Source: Luscinia megarhynchos (taxonomy: Eukaryota > Chordata > Aves > Passeriformes > Turdidae). From it: a DNA stretch of 64,000 bases. The translations under genes and the position numbers were made by a program. The stretch is taken from contig CM067592.1 in NCBI GenBank assembly GCA_034336665.1, positions 35,715,889 through 35,779,888 on the forward strand. The letters run 5' to 3'. A model generated the notes under the pieces. That model made no database searches and was not told where the DNA came from. It was given only the letters and a program-made list of their open reading frames with translations. This document shows, piece after piece, positions 1-16,660 of this stretch. Each line of letters begins with the position of its first letter. Within the stretch, counting starts at the first letter, position 1.

Positions 1-544
1 GGATCGCTGCACTTAAGCTTTTTCCGTAGCACCCTCCTTATAACCTAATGTTCCGTGGCAGCTCCAAAGGTCCACTTCCATATGTTTGGTACTGCTATTC
101 TGTAGATCCCAGAGGAGCTACTTGCAGAAGAAGTGCGCAAAAGGCTGCCTCGGTGAAGGATGAAATAAAAATTCTTAATCTGCAATGACGGTGTAATGCA
201 GTGAAAAGGTTCAGCATATTGATGCAAATACCATATATATCGTGGAGCGGTTCCGGGCGGTCCCCAGGCAAAAATTGGTGAATTTTTCTGGAGTGAGAGA
301 AAAATGGGATGCTTCGTTCTTCAGAGACGACCACTGAGCGGCCGTGCTGTGTTCGAGATGAAGGCGGTTGCGCAAAAAGGAAACCAATCAAGGGTTTTCA
401 GAGGCCTGGTTTGTTAGCCGGGCTGTGAGGATCAAAAGATCAATGTGTGACACGTTTCTGAAGCGGAAATGGTTTGTTGTTGCTGACCACGATCAAAGAT
501 CCCTCGAAAGTAAAGTCATTTCCCAACAAAATCAAAGCGGTGTG

Positions 545-1110
545 GAGTCTGTCAAAACATAGCTGGAGGGATCTGTGATGCCATTTCCGAGGACGCCCAA
601 CAGGCTTGAGGAGATGTCATCTTTGGAAAGCTCATGAAGGTTAAAGACAAAGGCCAGCTGCAAAGGTCCTGCCGTGGACCACGGCGAAAATCAAGGACAA
701 ATACAGGCCCGAAGATGGAGAATGAATTGTGAGAGCACCCTATGAAGAGAATGGAGAATGTTTGGTGGATGAAAAGACTCCGCAAAAGACATGACCCAAG
801 AGTGTGCAATCACAGCCCAAGAGAAGCCAGCCCTATGTTGACCGCATCAGCAGAAGAGTGTCAGCAACTTTCATCCAAAGGGATGGGATTCCTGACTACT
901 ACTAACTCTGGGCGACACGTCTGGAGCTCTGCATCCACAGCCTGACTGCGGTACGAAGAGAGGTGGACTTATGGAACTCGTCAAAGAAGAAGCGAGCCAT
1001 ATTGGCAAGGGCAGATTTGTGCACCTGTCCTATGAAGATGGGCTGGGATCCTCCCAAAAGAGCAGGGGCAGCCTGGGACGGGACTAAAGAAGACTTTTGG
1101 TAGCACCAGT
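545..1110 (+). mobile_element. CR1 LINE fragment, noisy copy
   Basis: This is the corrupted counterpart of the CR1 ORF2 fragment at 11095-11625. Recognisable pieces include 'ggcttgaggagatg', 'aaggtcctgccgtggacca' and 'caagagtgtgcaatcacag'. The reading frame is broken repeatedly by indels. It is not an independent insertion if the surrounding duplicate is artefactual. Confidence 0.75.
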
Positions 1111-2194
1111 GAAGAGACTCAAATGTTTTCAGAGTTCGAGGGAAGAAATTTTTTGCTTTTCGCCGGGAAACAAGACCTACCTGTAATCCTGATGCGGCGC
1201 CCACGAAGAAGCTTCGCCTCCGGGTGAGGGCAAAACTGCTTGAGCGATATACCACAAACCTAAATTCAGCAGGTGTACGTAGCGGCAGCGCTACAGCTGC
1301 CGCACTTACCCAGAAATAACTTGCAAAATCGAGGTCAGGTTTTCTTCTTTATTGTGGCTACACCGCCAAATTGTTTCGTACTGGCATATCGTTGCCAACC
1401 CTGATTTACCATTAAGGAGTATTCAAACAATAAGAAGCTAGTAGATTTTATTTCTTTAAATTGCTTACACCGCTCCTGAAGTATATATTCGAGATAACCC
1501 TCATTTTTCAAAATATTACATCTGTTTGAAGTACCGAAGATGACTACAGGTCCAATGGAAAGCTACGCTTCCTGCCGACAGAGGTTAAAGGTTAAACCCA
1601 ATATATTGTTCTTGTTTAGCGGTATCCACTGACCCTGAGGATCAGCATGTTGCTGGCACACTTAACGGTGTTTATCCCTATTTTAAAGATGTTTCGAAGC
1701 GAGAGCTTTCCAGCCCGACTTTGTGGGTTATTTTGTACTGGTTTTCGACGTTCAAAGTCATTTCACTCTTAGTTTATTCCAGCAAAGTATTAATACTTAA
1801 AATTGTTATTTACGCAGCCTTTACGCTGAGCGCATACCGATTACTTCCGAGAATCAACGTTCGCTGAGATTTGATAACTGGTGACTGACGACTACTACTT
1901 CGCTAGAAGATTTTGTGGTACGCTCGGAACAAAAATTGTTGGCGAAGGGCAGATCGATAATGTTCGAAGCAAATTTCCTGGATTGAGTTATTACGCTTCC
2001 TCGCGAAGGATTTTTGAGTTCTTAACGTATTTGCAGATACCAGCCTGTTTGGCTTCCACGGGATATTAAGTAACTGCGAATGCAAGGGCATTTCCGCTTA
2101 GAAACGCTATGAATCTCCACTGACACTAACTTCACTACTATACAGAGGTAATACGAAATAAAAGGGGACGCCTTTTTCTATGCTTTACAAGGCC

Positions 2195-2835
2195 ATGTGT
2201 GGAGGAGGCTGAACATGAATAATGATGATCTATGGGTGCGAAGGCCAAAGGCAATAGAAGCCTTTTATATCTTGAACCGGTGTGTCAGAGGGACTAAGGA
2301 GATCCGTTTCTCCCGCTGTACTTTCATTGAGGAGAAGTGAAGCTGGTTTTGGCAATGTCAGGTTTTGGGGTCCCTCCACTTCAGGAACCAAAAGAGGGTA
2401 CTACGCGGTGAGGTCCGGAAGGACGAAATTAATGCACTAGACACCAAATTAACAAGGGAGCAGCTGGAATCTTTTTAAGCAGGAGGGGAGAACAGGGGCC
2501 TTTATTTATCAAGCTGCTTTCAAAGAAGGAGGGTTTCAGACAAAGGTGGTGCTGTCTATTCTTCCAGGCAATAGAATGGGACAAAGGGGACGCCAGGCTA
2601 CCAAGGTTGGGTTTGGACATTAGGAATTTCACAGCTTCCACCAAGGGGCTGGGCACTTTCGGAATGGGTTTATACCAAGGAACTGGTAGAATAACACCGA
2701 ACCTGTTCAAGGAAAAGACTGGATGTGGCGGTGGGTACAGACCGTTGACTATGAATTCCGTGTTATCACCATAGGTTAAGACTCAATGATCTCAGATGAC
2801 TTTTAACCTAATTAGATTTCACGCTGATGCACCTG
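2195..2835 (+). mobile_element. CR1 LINE 3' region, noisy copy
   Basis: This is the corrupted counterpart of the CR1 3' end at 12690-13325. Matching landmarks are 'ggttttggggtccctccac', 'gggtttggacattagg', 'aaggaactggtagaa' and the terminal 'agactcaatgatctcagatg'. The same indel-rich error pattern runs through it. Confidence 0.75.
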
Positions 2836-5800
2836 AGGAATAAAACGATGCCGGAGGTCCGGAGGAACTGGCAGTCCACGAAGACCAGCTGCGCTGGCTG
2901 ATTGAACATCGAGTAATGAACTATACGATTATATTGGCGATGGGCAGCACTGTTTTCCATATACTTAAGGTAGAATAGGATGGGAGATTGGGGGAGAGCG
3001 GCCCACTATCGTATTTTCTCATTATCCCTGCTCTGATTCCGGTAGTAATAAATTCAGTAGATATTATAGAGTGCATCTTCTTTTTCCCCATTATGTTATT
3101 TGGTGGAATACTCTAACCTGACCCTTATCTCAAATTCGCGGATCCCTTCCATTTCACGTTTTCCTTGAGGAGGTCTTTAAGCTGTGAGAAAAGTGAGAAG
3201 AAGAAAGGTTTTGAGTGGATTACTTGAGCATCCAATCCCGAAGGTCAACACACTACAAAGGGGGTCATTCTTACAGGAGGCTGAGCATCAGCACCACTCC
3301 GTTTAAGATTTGGCGCTGGTGCATTACAAAAGAATATAAACCAGTTTGAAGTCTGCTGGGAGTCTCAATTGTACAGCAGGAGCAGAAGTGAATTTGAGAA
3401 AAAATAAGTTAAATCCTTACGCCGCTGTAAATCCGCGAATTTTTAAAAGCATTGGAAAAATTTTCAAAATTGAAAGAAAAGTGTATCTTTTAGTCTTTTT
3501 CCTCAAAAATGTGTTTTAGCTTTTGATGGCGGCAAATTTGCCCTACTGTGGAAACTGTTTTGAAATAGGGACTAAAGATCTTTAAGCCATGTTGGCACTT
3601 GCGTAAGGTTATTAGGCTGAGGAAGCTCTGGAATTTTGTCGTTGAGCGCTGCGTGCAGGTTGTGTCTCCGGAGTTCTGTCGCCATAGCAAAGATCAAAAG
3701 CAGGTCCGGCATCACGGGCTTAACTTGGCGGAGTTTAACGTCAGTTCCTCTAAGAAGGAGACGGTAGGCCCCGAGCTTACCATGAACGCCTCCCTTCCAC
3801 TTAAGGTAAGGGGAAACCCAGAAATAACCTTCTTTGAAATTGGTAGCAGTACCTTAGGCACCCAAAGAGACTTGCTTTGATTTTAAAGCATGGCTGTAGA
3901 TTTGTTTGCTTCAATTCTGAGAGCGAAGAGGCTGAAATTAAAGAAATTGGAAGGCACAATGGTACGACAATATTTGGTTATTCCTTAAAATTTAATGCAC
4001 AATGCGGTGACGAGGCAAACATACAGCACCATGTTGCTTTGAGGCATCACACTGGCCTCAAACATGCAGTGTGCACAGGTTTTCAGACTACTACAGGGGT
4101 TTTATTTCCTATAATGACCACGAGATACAAAGGTATTAACTTTAGATGGGTCAGAATTTCCACCGCTGCTTTTGAAAATGGTTTTACATGTTAAATCCTG
4201 CAAAAGATAACTCAAAAGAGTTACAGTCAAGCTCAACTACCTATCTCAAAAGGTGGGACAATAGCAAGAGGTAGAACATCAATTAATCTGAGAGGACAAC
4301 TCTTAACTTTTCTTCCTGTAAAGTCATGTCTAAACTTTACTAATAGGCGGGCCTGGTACCTGATACTTTGTTACCGAGGTAACTATTGTTTGTTGAACCA
4401 TGTTGCGCGGACACAAGTGAGCTAGAACCACAGACAGCCACAGCTGTACTGAATAGACCATTTTACATCGGTTATTTCACATGGAAGAGTGGGAAAACCT
4501 ATTTTTTTTAGGAACACATAGCGAAGTCTCTATGGTGTCACTAAGATGTTTCATTAGGGAATTATTCCTATGAAACTTTTATAAAAGACTTTAAATCAAC
4601 AATAGTCCACATGAAGAATTAACCACGGGGTTGAATTAATGTTCTGAACCAGGTCGCATAGCGGTGAGACAGAATAATGCTACAACTTAATTTCACGCTA
4701 TGTAAATGGGGGACCAAGGACACCATCGGTTTCCGCTGGCTGAAGAAGAAGAATTGAGGCAGCCCTGATGCACAGGCACAGACAATGGCGCGGAAATTGC
4801 GAAGCGCTGGCTACCCGCACTCAGCTGGCTATTTTATCTACAAAGTACGAGATTTGGCTTTTAAGTCAAAGTTGTATTTTGATTATTTTGCCACAAACAT
4901 CTTAAGAACGCATGGCAAAAATATGATTTATTAAAGTGAAGACGGGCGGCAAAGGCAAAATCTACCACCGGAAACCGGCTAGAGATTATAAGGTTTTAAG
5001 TGACCGGTCCTCTCAAATACTAATAAATAAATTCTTCGGCTTGGAATTTCCGCCGGAAATCGGTACGAATTCAAGGGAGAAAACTCAGCCAATCTATTAA
5101 TTTCGGAAGCCTCTGCTTTGAAGGTCGCGAAGCGAAAATTCCTCAGAGGTGGAGTTCGTGACCACACTTGCACTTTCTCCCTTCAGGAGCATTTTCTGTA
5201 TTTTACATTTTATCATAAAAGATATAGGCAAAAGAACAAAGCTCGAATAACATTAGAGGAAAGTATTGATAAAGATGATCGAGATTACAAAGAAATGTTT
5301 GAATAAATGATGTAATACTCAAATTATTTCACTTTTAAACTTTTTAGTTATTAAGGATTATTTTTAGCAAAGACTGTAACCCCATTTTTCACACAACAGT
5401 TTTGACAAAATTCGTTTAAAGTATCCTGGCAGGACTAAACGCTTGTACTCACGGCACGGTATCGGTGGGTAATTCTTGGTGCTCTGCGTTTTTCGGTAAA
5501 CTTATCCTAGGAGGGATATCAAAGAGTTTTAAAAAGATCAGGTAATTTAGACTCTTAGATAGATTAACAATCCTTTATGGATCATAAAGGCAAAGTGTTC
5601 ATCACGAGGACAGAGCTGGTAGCAAATAAATGAAAATCCGGTGGAAGCTGGTTTTGTTCCACTCCGGCTGGAACAGTTCCAGTGTTTCCGCAAGATAAAT
5701 CGCGATAATAGAACAGCATGCTCAGCTGCTCTTTAAGGCAGGTAAAGCCGTTTCCGGCAGAACGCTTTCAATTATGAGCGGTGACTAATGGGATGCCGGA

Positions 5801-6309
5801 AATTGGCTGGCACAAACAGGTGCAGTATACGAGGAACCGATGCGGAAGGCAGCGGCGGTGCCGAGGGCTCGGCTGCTGCGCGAGGCGCTTTCCAGCAGCA
5901 GCTGCCGCACCTGGCACAGGGCACAGCCTGCACAGTGCTGCTGCTGGGACAGCCTCAGGAAAGGCTGCGTTTCCACCTCGTGTGCTTGGAAAGACGCGGA
6001 ACGTAGGAATGTTCACGAGAAATGGCTGGTGGGAGGACAGAAGCTCATGCGGTATTAAAGTTACAGAGCTGAGACGGTACGAAGCTCTGCTTTCCATAAA
6101 TTTCAAAGGTTCCTGACATAGAAGCAGTGGAATTCTTACCCTCGAGGTGCGACAGCGTTCAGAAAATGTGAACATATTTGCACCTGTATGTCGGTTGCTA
6201 AAGGTCCGCTACTTTGATGAAAAGCGGTATCTTGTTTGAGATCAAAGACGCAACAGCAGAAGGGGTGAGGACTATGCGAGGCCTGTTGGAGTAGGACTGG
6301 ATTAAAACT

Positions 6310-6862
6310 GGATTGTTGCAGGTAAAGGGGGAGGGAGGAAGGGAAGGGAGTTTCAGGGGAGTTCCAGGGGTTTCAGGGGAAGGGGAAGTTTCAGGGAGGA
6401 AGGGGAGGTTCCAGGGGAGGGAGGTTTCCGAAAGGAGTTTCCAAGGTTCAGGGGAGGGGGTTTCAGGGGAAGGGAAGGGGGGAGGGGGAGGTTTCAGGGG
6501 GAGGTTTCAGGGGAGGGGAGTTCAGGAAGGGGTTTACAGGGGTTTCTGGGGAGGGAGTTCCGGGGAGGGGGAGTTTCAGGGGAAGGGTTTCAGGGTTTCA
6601 GGGAAGGAAGGGGAGTTCAAGGGGAAGGGGAGTTCAGAGTTCAGGGGAGGGGTTTCAGGGGAAGAGTTCCCCAGGGGAGTTCAAAGAGGGGAAGGGAGTT
6701 CAGAGGGGAAGGTTTCAAGGAGTTCCGGGGTTTCAAGGAGTTCAGGGGAAGGGAGGTTCAGAGGGAGGGAGGAGGAAGGGAGTTCCAGAGGGGGAGGATT
6801 TCAGGGGAAGGGGGGGGGAGAGGGGGAGGGGAGGTTCAGGGGAAGGGAGGGGGAGGGAGGGA
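6310..6862 (+). repeat. Degraded G-rich purine minisatellite at contig end
   Basis: The tract is almost pure G/A with recurring 'tttcagggga' and 'gttcaggggaagg' blocks at irregular 12-25 base intervals. It begins where the noisy copy should enter the GGAAT array (clean equivalent about 16930) and ends at the assembly gap. It does not read as GGAAT. It is either an error-collapsed version of the GGAAG/CCAGGAAG edge seen at 16985-17400 or a different variant array. The open frame across it (6313-6999) runs into N bases and is not a gene. Confidence 0.7.
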
Positions 6863-6962
6863 NNNNNNNNNNNNNNNNNNNNNNNNNNNNNNNNNNNNNN
6901 NNNNNNNNNNNNNNNNNNNNNNNNNNNNNNNNNNNNNNNNNNNNNNNNNNNNNNNNNNNNNN
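6863..6962. other. Assembly gap of 100 N
   Basis: Exactly 100 consecutive N, the usual placeholder for a gap of unknown length. It separates the noisy contig end (G-rich satellite) from FRMD3 intron sequence. Adjacency across the gap rests on scaffolding only. Confidence 0.98.
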
Positions 6963-10576
<3,614 letters not shown>

Positions 10577-11094
10577 TTGGATCTTTGCACTTAAGGGCTT
10601 TTTTTTTTTCTGTAGCACCTTTTTTCGCCCCCATAACTAATGTTCAGTAACAGCTCCAAAATTCACTTCCATATGTTGGTACTGCTATTCTACAGGTAGA
10701 TCCCAGAGGAGCTACTTGCAGAAGAGTGCACCAAAGGCCTCAGTGAGATGAAATAAAAATTCTTAATCTGCAATGACAGTGTACGTGAAAAGGTTCAACA
10801 TATTGATGCAAATACCATATATATCTTGGGCAGTTGAGCAGTCCCCAAACAAAAAATTGGTAAGATTTTCTGGAGTGAAAAAATAGGATGCTGTTCTTCA
10901 GAGAGACCACTAGCTTGAGGCCAAACTGTGTTCAGATTTTAAGCAGTGCCAAAAAAAAAACCCAATCAAGGTTTCAGAGCCTGGTTTGTTAGCCAGGCTG
11001 TGAGGTCAAAAGATCAATGTGTGTCATTTCTAAGCAAATAGTTTGTTGCTGACCACAATCAAAGATCCTCAGTATCATTTCCCAACAAAATCAA

Positions 11095-11625
11095 GCAGTG
11101 TGGGGAGTCTGTCAACATAGCTGGAGGGATGTGATGCCATTCAGGAGGACCTTAACAGGCTTGAGAGGTGCATCTTTGGAAAGCTCATGAAGTTAAACAA
11201 GGCCAGCTGTAAGGTCCTGCACGTGGACCACGGCAATCCAAAGGACAAATACAGGCCAGATGGAGAATGAATTGAGAGCACCCCTGAAGAGAATGGAGAT
11301 GTTGGTGGATGAAAAGCTCAACATGACCCAAGAGTGTGCAATCACAGCCAAGAAAGCCAGCCCTATGTTGGGCTGCATCAGAAGAGGTGTCAGCAACACA
11401 TCAAGGGATGGGATTCTGACCCCCTACTCTGCTCTGGTGACACCCCATCTGGAGCACTGCATCCAGCCTGGGGGCTGCAATACAAGAGAGAGGTGGACTT
11501 GCTGGAACAAATCCAAAGAAGAGCCACCAAATTGACCAGAGGGTGGGAGCACCTGTCCTATGAAGATGGGCTGAGATCTCCAAAGCAAGAAGGGCAGCCT
11601 GGAACAGGACTAAGACTTTAGAGTG
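11095..11625 (+). mobile_element. CR1 LINE ORF2 fragment
   Basis: Translation of 11260-11535 and the neighbouring frames gives LVDEKLNMTQECAITAKKA, LGCIRRGVSNTSRDG and YSALVTPHLEHC. These match the conserved C-terminal part of avian CR1 reverse transcriptase. The frame is broken within a few hundred bases, and both the 5' end and the 3' tail are missing, so this is a dead fragment. It lies antisense to FRMD3. Confidence 0.9.
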
Positions 11626-12689
11626 CTTTCAAATGAAGAAGATAAATGTATTTTCAATTGAGAAGAATTTTTGCACTTTTTGCCAAAGGCTCAGACACTG
11701 CCTGTAATCCTGATGTAGCAACTTATGCCTCAGGTGAGCAAAAACTTATGAACGTATACCTGACTCCTAAATTCACTTAGGTGTATGTATGTACTTACAA
11801 CTGTATGCACTTACAGAAATAACTTGCAAAATCAGATCTGATTTTTCTTCTTCATGTGTCCTTCCACCATAGGTGTTTTTTTCATGCCCTGGCATATCAT
11901 TATAACCTGATTTATAGCCGTAAGTATTCAAGCTTAATAAGAAGCTAGTAAATTTATTCTTCAGTGCTTACACTCACAAATGTCTCTCATTGGAATAACC
12001 TCATTTCCAAATATTATCTGTTTGAAGTACAGATGACTAAGCTTCAGGTCAGCCAAGCCCTTCCTGCCATGCAGATTAAGGGTCAGCAATATCTATTCTT
12101 GTTTTTAAGCAGGCATCATGACCCCCTGAGATCATGTTGCTAGCTGCTTAACAGACAATTTATCTATTTTAAGATGTTCAGAGAAGCAAGAAAGCTTTCC
12201 CACAGCCAAACTTTGTGATTTGGCCACATACTGGTTTTTTGTTTCGTTCAAGTCATTTCACTCAGTTTATTCCCATAGCAAATGTGTCTCCCAGTGTTGT
12301 TGCAGCCTTTGCAGCTGACACATATGGTCACCTCCAGAGATCCAGCAATTCTTCAAAGATTGTAATCTCAGCATGGTGACTGACTTTGACTCACTACTCT
12401 TTTCCATGGTACTGTGTGCACTCAGGTACAGAGTGGCAGAGGGCAGATCAATGTGTTTACAATATTCCTGGATTGGGTGTCCTTCTACGCAGAAGAATTT
12501 TTGAGTTCTTTATGCATATTATTCTGAATACCAACTCTGCATTTTGACTTCCACAGGAGATGTCATCAACTAGAATGCAGGAGCACTGGCTTCCTGCCAA
12601 GACATATGAATCTCCACTAAACACTAACTACTACATACAAGTATGTAACATCACAAATAAGAGAACATATTTTCTATGCTTTACAGAGC

Positions 12690-13325
12690 CATGGAGAGAA
12701 AAAGGCTGAACATGAACCAGTAGTCTACCCAGGTGGCCAAGAAGGCCAAAGGCAGCCCAGCCTTTATCTTGAACAGTGTGTCCAGAGGGACTAGGGAAGT
12801 CATTCTCCCACTGTACTCAGCATAGGTGAGGCCAAGCTACAGTTTTGTGTCAAGTTTTGGGGTCCTCACTTCAAGAAGGGCAAAGAGGTACTGCAGTGAG
12901 TCCAGAGAAGGACAAAGTGTCTGGAGCACAAGTGCTACAAGGAGCAGCTGGAGCTCTTTAGCTTGGAGAAGAGGAGGCTCAGGGGAGACCTTATTGCTCC
13001 ACAGCTGCACAAAAGGAGGGTTCAGACAAGTGGGGTCTGCTGTCTTCTTCCAGGCAACCAGAAACAGGACAAGAGGGCACACCTTAAACTGCACCAGGGG
13101 AGGTTAGGTTGGACATTAGGAAGAATTTCTTCACCAAAGGGGTGACTGGGCACTGGAATGGGTTGCCCAAGGAACTGGTAGAGCCAGCACCCCTGGCTCT
13201 GTTTAAGGAAAGACTGGATGTGGCACTTGGTGGTACAGACTAGTTGACTGTAGATTGTGTTATCTCATAGGTTAGACTCAATGATCTCAGATGACTTTTC
13301 CAACCTAATTAATTCTGTGATGCCT
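12690..13325 (+). mobile_element. CR1 LINE 3' end
   Basis: Typical CR1 landmarks occur in order: 'gtgtccagagggac', 'agctctttagcttggagaag', 'ggttggacattaggaagaa', 'actgggcactggaatgggtt', 'gttagactcaatgatctcag' and a closing 'aattctgtgatg'. It is the end of ORF2 plus the 3' untranslated region, with no intact reading frame. It seems to be a different subfamily from the fragment at 11095, because the tail says 'atgatctcagatgacttttcc' and not 'aaaggtcccttcc'. Confidence 0.88.
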
Positions 13326-16300
13326 GAGAACTCATGGGAGGCCCATGGAGAGAGAAGCCTTGGAGGAGTGCATCCCATGGAAGAGTCCCAGGCTGCAGCA
13401 ATTTTGGGAGGACTGTGGCATGTTGCAGTCCACAGATAGCTGCTGCTTGTGAGATGGACTCACATCAGAGAAATTAATGGAGAACTGTCTCCAACAGTGC
13501 AGGAGGGGAAGGTCTCCTCTCCCTGAGCAGTGGAAGAAACAGCTTGTGATGAACTGACCATAACCCTCATTTTCCATCTCTCTTCACCATTGAAGGAGCA
13601 GGTAGAGATAGGAAGGATGGAGGGGTGGGGAGGAAGGCATTTTTACTGTCATATTTTACTTCTCATTATCCTGCTCTGATTTTGTTAGTAATAAATTCAA
13701 TAAATGTCTCAAATTGCATCTTCTTTTCCCATTATGGTATTTGGTGAGTGATCTCTCCTGGTCCTTATCTCAATTCATGGATCCTTCATTACATTTTCTT
13801 TCCCCTGTGAGAGGTCTAGCTGTGAAGAAAAGTGAGAGAAAGGTTTTGGTGGGTGCCAGGCATCCATCCAGAGTCAACACACTACAAAGTGCATCATTCT
13901 TTTACTAAGGCTGAGCATCTTTCTCCATTTAAAAGATTGTATGAACCATTAAAAAATATAAACCCTGCTTGCGTTGAAGTCTGCTGAGTCTCCAGTGTAC
14001 AAGCAGAGGGCAAATAATTTGAGAAAAATAAGTTAAATCCTTGCCACTTTCTCATCACAATTTTTTAAAAAGCATTGGAAAAATTGCCTAATTAAAAAGA
14101 AAAAGTGTATCTTTAGTCTTTCTCAAACATGTTTCAAACGTGTAGCTTCAGTGCCCTGCTGTGGAAACTATTTCCAAAAATAAGGACAGATCTTCTAAAC
14201 CCATGTTGACACCCATTAAGTTGATGAGCTGAGAAGCTCTGAAGTGCATTAAGATTTGAACTTCATTGACAGGTTGTGTCTCAGGAGGTCTGTCACTACA
14301 TACGCAAGAGAGATCAAAGCAACAGGTCCCACGGCCTCTGAAGACAACTTGTGAGTTACCACCCCAACATCAGTTCACTCTAGGGAAGACAGTGACCAAA
14401 CACCACATGAACCTCCCTTCCATAGTGAGAAGCAGAAATATTTTCCACAGAATTTCTTCTTTAGCAGTAATACTTCAGAGTGCCTTGACACCCAAAGACT
14501 TGCACTGATTTTATTTCAAAAGCATAGCTGTGGAAATTGTTGCTAATTAAAACAAGAGAAGCTGAAAGTAAGTGGCTGGAAAGGCACAATGTGACTGACA
14601 ATATTCTTAGTTGTCCTTAGAGTAATACAATGCAGTGACAGGCAAACATACAGCACCATGTTGCCCAAGGCACTCCTGGCCTCCAAACATGCAGTGTGCA
14701 CAGGTTTTCAGACTACTACAGGGGTTTTATTTCTATAATATTACAGACATAGTGATAACTTCAGATGGGTCATTCTCCACCTTCTTTTTCTGAAAATAGT
14801 TTCACATGTTAAATCACAGAATAACTCAAGGATTACAGTCAAGCTCAACCTATAAAAGGTAGGACAGAAATGAAACATCAGTAATCTGAGGGGACAACTC
14901 TTAACTTTTCTTCCTGTAAGTCATGTCTAAACACTGAATAGTAGACATACTATTGTTACCATGATACTTTTTGTTACCAGATACTATTGTTATTGAACCA
15001 TGTTACACTGGTTTCACAGAAATCAAACCTTTAGAAACCACAGACATACAGCTTCATGTACTGAATAGACCATTTTTTTACATCGGTTATTTCTATGGAA
15101 GAGTGGGAAAACCTATTTTTTTAGGAACTGTAAGTCTCTATGGTGTCACTAAGATGTTTCATTAAAGATTATTCCTATAAAGCTTTTATAAAGACTGCAT
15201 CAACAATAGTCCACATGAAGAATTAACCACAGGGTTAATTAATGTTCTGAACCAGAGTCATATGGCAGTGAGACAGAATGTCTTACTGTAACTTAATTTC
15301 ACTATGTAAATGGGGACCAGAGACACCCATCAGATTTCCACCCAGCTGAAGAAGTGAGAGAGCAGCCCTGACATGCACAGGCACAGACAGTAACAGAAAT
15401 GCAAAGCACTATTACCCGCACTCAGCTGGCTGTACATACACCTGCAAAGTACAGATGGCTTTTAAGTCAAAGGGTGGCAATATTTTTAATTTATTTTCTA
15501 AACATCTTAAGAACACATGGCAAAAAATATGATTGTCAAGTGAACAGAGCAGCACTGAAAAAAAAAGGCAAAGCAAAAATCTACCAAGAAGCCAACTAGT
15601 CCTCAAGGTTTCGTGACAGTCCTCTGTCAAATACTAATAAATATTCTTCAGCTTGAATTTCACCAATCATTGCAATTCAAGGAAAAGAAAAATAACTCTA
15701 GCCAATCTGTGTTCTGACCCTCTGCTTTGGTCATGAAGCAAATTCTCAGAGGTGGGTTACGTGACTGCACTTTACTTTCTCCCTTCAGGAGCATTTTCTG
15801 TATTTTGTTATCATGTAAAAGATATGGGCAGAGATGAAGCAAAGCTCCCCGAATAACAACATTGGGAAAGTATTAAGATGATCAGTTACAAAAATGTTTT
15901 GAATAAATGATGTCTCAAATTATTTCTCCTTTTTAAGCACCTTTTTAAGTTAATGGAATTATTTTTTATAAAAGACTGTAACCCATTTTTCACACAACAA
16001 TTTGACTTCAAAAATTCATTTGAAATATCCTAGCAAAGACTAAAACATACTCACAGCACAGTACACATCAGTGGGCCAATTCTTGGTGCTCTGCATTTCA
16101 ATAAAACTTATCCTAGGAGGATATCCAAGAAGTTTTTAAAAAGTCAGGTAATTTAGACTCTTGAATGAGAAAGGTCTATACAATCATACTCTGGATCATA
16201 AAAGGCAAAATGTTCATCTGAGGACAAACAGTAGCAAATAATGAAAATCCATTGACTTCCTGGTTTACACCCCATTCACTCAGCTGAACAGTTCCAGTGT

Positions 16301-16439
16301 TTCACCCAAGATAAATAGCGATAATACGAACAGCATGCTCCAGCTGCTCTGTACAAACTAGAAATGCGCCATTCAGCAGAACACTGGCTGCTCTGAAACT
16401 TTCAGTATGAGCCAGTGACAATGGGATCAGCCACATCCA

Positions 16440-16660
16440 CCAGTGGCTAGTGAGCACAAGCTCGTGCCGCGCCGGGGCAGAGCCGATGAGGAGCGGAAGG
16501 CAGCGAGTGCCGAGGGGCTCGGCGCTGCTGCAGCAGGCAGCCACAGCAGCAGCACGGGCTGCTCACTAACAGGGCGCTGCAGCCTGCACACAGTGCTGCA
16601 CTGCTGGGACACAGCTCAAAAGAGCTGCTGCTTCCCTGCGTTTCACCCTCGTGTGCACTT
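16440..16660. other. GC-rich patch beside the satellite
   Basis: About 200 bases stand out from the AT-rich surroundings, with several CpGs (for example 'cgtgccgcgccggggc') and runs of CAGCAGC. The same patch is seen in the noisy copy at 5780-5980. Open frames exist in several phases (16427-16737) but none resembles a known family, and CAG/GC-rich composition alone keeps frames open. It could be a small CpG island, a fragment of an LTR or a pseudogene; I cannot tell which. Confidence 0.5.

Larger units (their letters stand above)
1..6290. repeat. Error-rich duplicate of 10577-16925
   Basis: This stretch aligns co-linearly with 10577-16925 along its whole length. Shared anchors include the start (1 with 10577), 'cagactactacaggggt' (4083 with 14708), the GC-rich patch (5840-5960 with 16495-16610) and 'aaaatgtgaacatat' (6164 with 16835). 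By eye there is a mismatch or indel roughly every ten bases, mostly single-base insertions of G or C, shortened homopolymers and new CpGs. That pattern is typical of unpolished long-read sequence, not of evolutionary divergence, where CpGs are normally lost. All open frames here (for example 902-1255 and 3877-4194) are therefore meaningless. Homology may continue left of the window, so the left boundary is not known. A real recent duplication whose polishing reads all went to the other copy cannot be excluded. Confidence 0.88.

Noticed and set aside
902..1255. 117-codon minus frame in the noisy copy
   Set aside because: It overlaps an indel-corrupted CR1 copy and is absent from the clean counterpart.
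1..6290. W-chromosome gametolog or ancient segmental duplicate as explanation for the divergent copy
   Set aside because: Differences are mainly indels and CpG gains, unlike biological divergence; kept only as a less likely alternative.
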